DNA of 25,553 nt from CAYONQ01 sp964405375 (lineage in GTDB: Bacteria > Planctomycetota > Phycisphaerae > Sedimentisphaerales > Anaerobacaceae), in assembly GCA_964405375.1 (NCBI GenBank), contig CAYONQ010000034.1, positions 1 to 25,553 on the forward strand, read 5' to 3'. The translations under genes and the position numbers were made by a program. The notes beneath the pieces are model-generated. The model was given only the letters and a program-made list of their open reading frames with translations, did not search any database and had not been told where the DNA came from. How positions within the stretch are numbered: position 1 is the first letter of the stretch; every line of letters starts with the position of its first letter. Of this stretch, positions 22,836 through 25,553 are shown piece by piece.

Positions 22836-23816
22836 ATGGAGATTAAAAGTCGGAAGACAGACGCTCTTTTCCAGGTGGCCCTGGCGGGTATCTTATTCGG
22901 CACAATTCCAATTTTTGCCGCTCTTTTGCGAAAGCAAAACATTTCAGCCATCCTGCAGGTGTTCTTTCGCCTGTCTGTCACAGCGGTCATCCTGGCGCCG
23001 TTCTTGTGGCGCCTCACAGGCCGTAAATTGAGGATAACCAATAAGCGGGACATACTGATTTGCGCTGTTAATGGTTTTCTGCTTTTTGGGGCCTTCTTTA
23101 CTTACATCTTCTCAATCTCGCTTGGCACCCCCGTCGCCAAGGCGGTTCTGCTTACTTATATTTACCCCCTGTTTACAGTGCTGCTTGGCATCATTCTTTT
23201 GAAAGAAAGCGTGAATGGTTCCCGGCTGCTCAGCATCGTATTGGCAATGAGTGGTGCGGCTATAGTAATGGAGTTTTGGTCGATTGACAGCATCGCAGGA
23301 ATACGGGCAGGAGAGGCCCTTGCGATATCTAACAGCTTCCTTTCTGCGTGCCTTATAGTGCTGGGAAGATACATAGGAAGGGACAATAAAGGGTTGCATC
23401 CCCTCTCGTTCACGTTTTTCTCATTCGTTTTTGCTTTGCTCTGGCTAACTGTCGTAACGTTTGCCTTGCGCTTCTCGTCGCTTCAGGTAGTATCAAGTGG
23501 TGTCAATTTCGATTTACATATCGGCGCTCTGCCCTGTCTGTTGGGTATAGCGGTAATAAGCACCCTCGTCCCCTATCTGCTGCTTTACTTTGGACTGCGG
23601 AAAGTCGAGGCAACAACGGCAAGCATCTTTCTTTTGCTTGAGCCGATAAGTGTCTTTGTAATGGGCAAAGTCATATTAGGCGAGCCCATTAGATTATCAC
23701 AGGTTATCGGCGGAATTTGCATTTTGGCGGCTGTATTTGTGTCCTCTCACAGCCAGTGGAAAAGTAGCAACCCCCCCCCCCCCCCCAATTCTTTAAAATT
23801 CAAAGTTGTCTTCTGA
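22836..23816 (+). CDS. EamA/DMT-family transporter
   Basis: This 326-residue inner-membrane protein has ten hydrophobic helices in two repeats, the drug/metabolite transporter (EamA) layout. Typical repeat starts are ALAGILFGTIPIFAALLRK near residue 16 and GEALAISNSFLSACLIVLGR near 158; the first-repeat end TPVAKAVLLTYIYPLFTVLLG and second-repeat end ATTASIFLLLEPISVFVMG are strong family features. The substrate cannot be told from sequence. The start ATG at 22836 has no good ribosome site and lies 13 bases after the inverted-repeat element. The normal C-terminus probably ends near SHSQWKSS. The remainder is encoded by a 16-base C run giving five prolines and a short tail, and looks accidental. 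Confidence 0.9.
   Translation: MEIKSRKTDALFQVALAGILFGTIPIFAALLRKQNISAILQVFFRLSVTAVILAPFLWRLTGRKLRITNKRDILICAVNGFLLFGAFFTYIFSISLGTPVAKAVLLTYIYPLFTVLLGIILLKESVNGSRLLSIVLAMSGAAIVMEFWSIDSIAGIRAGEALAISNSFLSACLIVLGRYIGRDNKGLHPLSFTFFSFVFALLWLTVVTFALRFSSLQVVSSGVNFDLHIGALPCLLGIAVISTLVPYLLLYFGLRKVEATTASIFLLLEPISVFVMGKVILGEPIRLSQVIGGICILAAVFVSSHSQWKSSNPPPPPNSLKFKVVF
23771..23786 (+). repeat. 16-base poly-C tract at the end of the EamA gene
   Basis: Sixteen consecutive C occupy 23771-23786 and encode part of Asn plus five Pro just before the stop. Such runs are prone to slippage in vivo and to miscounting in sequencing. A length change would alter only the last ten or so residues, so the effect on the transporter is probably small. 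Confidence 0.95.
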
Positions 23817-23873
23817 CTTCTGTCTTCTCTTTTCCTCTGCGGCCTTTTCCCTTTTGCCTTTTTACTTTTTCCT

Positions 23874-25274
23874 TTAGCTCGCCAACAGCAGCGTCAATGT
23901 CATATAGATAGCGACGCTTATAGAGTCGTTTGCTGTCGTAACCAGCGGGCCGGAGCTTATAGCAGGGTCTATCCCGATTCGCCGGAATAAAAACGGCAGA
24001 AATAACCCCAGCGTCGTGGCGACTATTATCGCCGAGAACATCCCAATCCCGAACGCAAAGACAATCCGCATCGGCTCTATAGTGCTGTCCGGTGCCCGCG
24101 AGTTAAGCAGAAGTGCGCAGATTGCACCGCCTATCACCCCGCAGCTTAGCGCTACGACAACTGCGATTCTCACCTCACGCGAAAAAACTTGGCTGAGCTT
24201 CAATGCCGCAAGGTGTCCAGTCGCCAGCCCCGAAACCACAATCGCTGACGTTTGAAGACCCGCGTTGCCGCTGATGGCCGCAATCATCGGCACAAATGGA
24301 ATCGCAGCAGCAAATATAAGCCCAAGATTGCCGGCGGCAAATTTCCAGTGAAAGAACGTAAGCACCACCGCTGTTATACCCGTCCCAATCAGGCACGGCA
24401 GAAGCCACGTCATTCTGATGCGGGCGGCGTGAAAGGCCGAGAACTTGTCCAGCTCGTCGGCGTCGGTGCCGGCCATCGTGTATAAATCCTCGGCCGCCTC
24501 TTCTTCCGCAACCTCGATGATGCGGTCGGCGGTGATTCGGCCGATGAGTTTATGTTTCTTGTTGAGAACCGGCGCGACAATCAGGTCGTTCTTGCTGAAT
24601 ATGTTTCGAACCTCCTCTTGGTCGGCCTCGGCGGTAACGTAAATGGTATCAGGGTCTATTAAGCTGTTCATCTTCGTATCTTCAGGTGATGTCAAAAGTA
24701 AACGGATACGAACGTCACCGACGAATCGGCCGAATCTGTTAACAACATAGACGGAAAAGAAGTCTTCATCAATCTCAGCGGAGCGGATTTTACTGACCGC
24801 CTCGGCGACCGTGGCATCTTCAAGAACACTTATCACAGCAGGGTCCATAATGCCGCCGGCGGAGTCCTCCGAGTAGCTCATCAGGTCCCTGATTTTCGCT
24901 GATTCGTCTGGCGCAATGCCTTTGAGAACGTCGGCGCTTCTTTCTTCAGGCAGTTCCGAAAGCACGTCAGCGGCATCATCGGGGTCGAGCTGGCAAATAA
25001 GCCCCGCCAATTCCTCATCCCCGAAAAGCTCGAACAGCTCGCCGCGGGTGGCCTCGTCAACCTTTTCCAGAACCTCAGCCGAGATTGCTTTGTCCAGCAC
25101 ATCGAAGATAGTCCGTCTCTGCTCGTTATCGAGAAGCTCCACGACCTCGGCGATGTCGCTGCTTCGCTGCTCACTGAGTAGTGCCCTCAGACCGGGGGCG
25201 TCCTCGGCTTCGAGCAAAACCATGATTTGCTGCAGTAATATCTGCTGAGCCAGTTGTTTTTGTTCGTCCGGCAT
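23874..25274 (-). CDS. mgtE: Magnesium transporter MgtE
   Basis: MgtE is a homodimeric magnesium channel of the inner membrane, gated by cytoplasmic magnesium. The 466-residue protein has all the usual parts. These are the N-terminal helical domain (about 1-135, ending in DLMSYSEDSAGGIMD), two CBS domains (about 140-265, including FFSVYVVNRFGRFVGDVRIR and LIVAPVLNKKHKLIGRIT) and a five-helix membrane domain. The pore region is visible as PMIAAISGNAGLQTSAIVVSGLATG and SGPLVTTANDSISVAIYM, the latter holding the conserved Asp of the ion pathway. The start ATG at 25274 has GAGG nine bases upstream. The leader region contains a long inverted repeat. The gene converges on the EamA gene, and no clear terminator lies in the purine/pyrimidine-rich 57 bp between them. 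Confidence 0.95.
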   Translation of the reverse strand: MPDEQKQLAQQILLQQIMVLLEAEDAPGLRALLSEQRSSDIAEVVELLDNEQRRTIFDVLDKAISAEVLEKVDEATRGELFELFGDEELAGLICQLDPDDAADVLSELPEERSADVLKGIAPDESAKIRDLMSYSEDSAGGIMDPAVISVLEDATVAEAVSKIRSAEIDEDFFSVYVVNRFGRFVGDVRIRLLLTSPEDTKMNSLIDPDTIYVTAEADQEEVRNIFSKNDLIVAPVLNKKHKLIGRITADRIIEVAEEEAAEDLYTMAGTDADELDKFSAFHAARIRMTWLLPCLIGTGITAVVLTFFHWKFAAGNLGLIFAAAIPFVPMIAAISGNAGLQTSAIVVSGLATGHLAALKLSQVFSREVRIAVVVALSCGVIGGAICALLLNSRAPDSTIEPMRIVFAFGIGMFSAIIVATTLGLFLPFLFRRIGIDPAISSGPLVTTANDSISVAIYMTLTLLLAS

Positions 25275-25303
25275 CAGATTGTCCCTCTGCGGTTAAGGTC
25301 GAA

Positions 25304-25419
25304 TTTATCCCGCACCTATTTTGAGATTTCGGTGTCGATTTGGCAAACAGAGTTTAATATTACAAAAAACAACGGTATCGAGATTTTCGTTAGTACCTCA
25401 AAATAGGTGCGGGGATAAA
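25304..25419. repeat. 116-bp element with 22-bp inverted arms upstream of mgtE
   Basis: The arm at 25304-25325 (TTTATCCCGCACCTATTTTG and on) recurs inverted at 25397-25419, with a single extra G in the second arm and 71 bases between. It starts 30 bp upstream of the mgtE ATG. It may be a MITE-like insertion, a long RNA stem in the leader, or paired binding sites; it does not resemble the M-box magnesium riboswitch as I know it. Confidence 0.7.
25318..25346 (-). promoter_or_regulatory. Candidate mgtE promoter inside the inverted repeat
   Basis: On the - strand, TTGCCA (25346-25341) precedes CAAAAT (25323-25318) by 17 bases, matching five and four of six consensus bases. A start near 25311 would give a leader of about 37 bases. 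The -10 box would lie within one arm of the inverted repeat. Evidence is modest. Confidence 0.35.
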
Positions 25420-25483
25420 GTAACCCAATTTCTTCCGTTAGGCAATAGTTTTCTGCGGTCGCCGCTCAGAATGAAATATGCGT

Positions 25484-25518
25484 AAAGCCCCAAAAATACT
25501 CAAACTTCGGGGTTTTTT
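25484..25518 (+). terminator. Terminator-like hairpin near the right edge
   Basis: AAAGCCCC (25484-25491) can pair with GGGGTTTT (25509-25516), with one G-U pair and a 17-base loop, and six T run from 25513 to 25518. The T run suits the + strand, yet no + strand gene was found before it in the preceding 240 bp. It may end a small RNA, or act on the opposite strand for a gene beyond the window. Confidence 0.4.
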
Positions 25519-25553
25519 GAAAAAGATTTGGGGGGATGATTCACTCAAGGCGC

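Noticed and set aside
22724..23053. 109-codon open frame on the - strand at the start of the EamA gene
   Set aside because: It runs antisense to membrane helices of a clear transporter and through the inverted-repeat element.
25440..25552. Open frame on the - strand entering from the right edge
   Set aside because: It reads through the terminator-like hairpin, is only about 38 codons, and resembles translated repeat sequence rather than a protein end.
25536..25553. ATG at the right edge as a gene start
   Set aside because: A G run touches the ATG directly with no spacing, and only six codons are visible.

Overview
The window most likely comes from a draft or metagenome-assembled genome of an anaerobic planctomycete of the Phycisphaerae/Sedimentisphaerales type. 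This is inferred from several features: a large surface protein ending in dockerin-like repeats, an ECF sigma factor paired with a one-pass membrane protein, a DUF5009-type acyltransferase next to a six-hairpin glycosidase-like protein, and heme synthesis by the siroheme route. A run of ten N (17046-17055) shows the sequence is draft quality. No rRNA, tRNA, CRISPR array or intact insertion sequence was seen.

Region 1 (1-1147, + strand) holds the 3' part of a secreted protein with repeated domains and a dockerin-like tail, closed by a strong hairpin terminator. Region 2 (1169-11103, - strand) is an eight-gene tetrapyrrole cluster in transcription order ccmF, hemA, hemC, cobA-hemD fusion, ahbC, hemB, ahbD, ahbAB fusion. 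Many genes overlap by a few bases (ATGA, TAATG, GTGA, TTGA). Together they encode most of the path from glutamyl-tRNA through uroporphyrinogen III and precorrin-2, then siroheme to heme b, plus a heme lyase for c-type cytochromes. HemL and a precorrin-2 dehydrogenase/ferrochelatase are not in the window. A good promoter lies directly before hemA.

Region 3 (11315-13172, + strand) is an ECF sigma factor translationally coupled to a membrane-anchored protein of unknown function, ending in a clear terminator. After a non-coding stretch comes a 50-residue protein (13503-13655). Region 4 (13715-18459, - strand) is read from a near-consensus promoter (TTGACA-16-TATAAT). It encodes an intact PilT ATPase, then a membrane-anchored GspE/PilB-like protein whose ATPase motifs are all degenerate (broken by the assembly gap), then a CvpA-like membrane protein with a large extra domain. 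This operon is the best candidate in the window for an undescribed system.

Region 5 (18679-22575, + strand) has a DUF5009/heparan-N-acetyltransferase-like membrane protein, a secreted six-hairpin glycosidase-like protein, and an AT-richer helical-repeat lipoprotein-like protein. Region 6 (22576-25553) has a 172-bp stretch bounded by perfect 16-bp inverted repeats, an EamA-type transporter ending in a 16-C homopolymer, and an MgtE magnesium transporter (- strand). The 5' region of mgtE lies inside a long inverted repeat.
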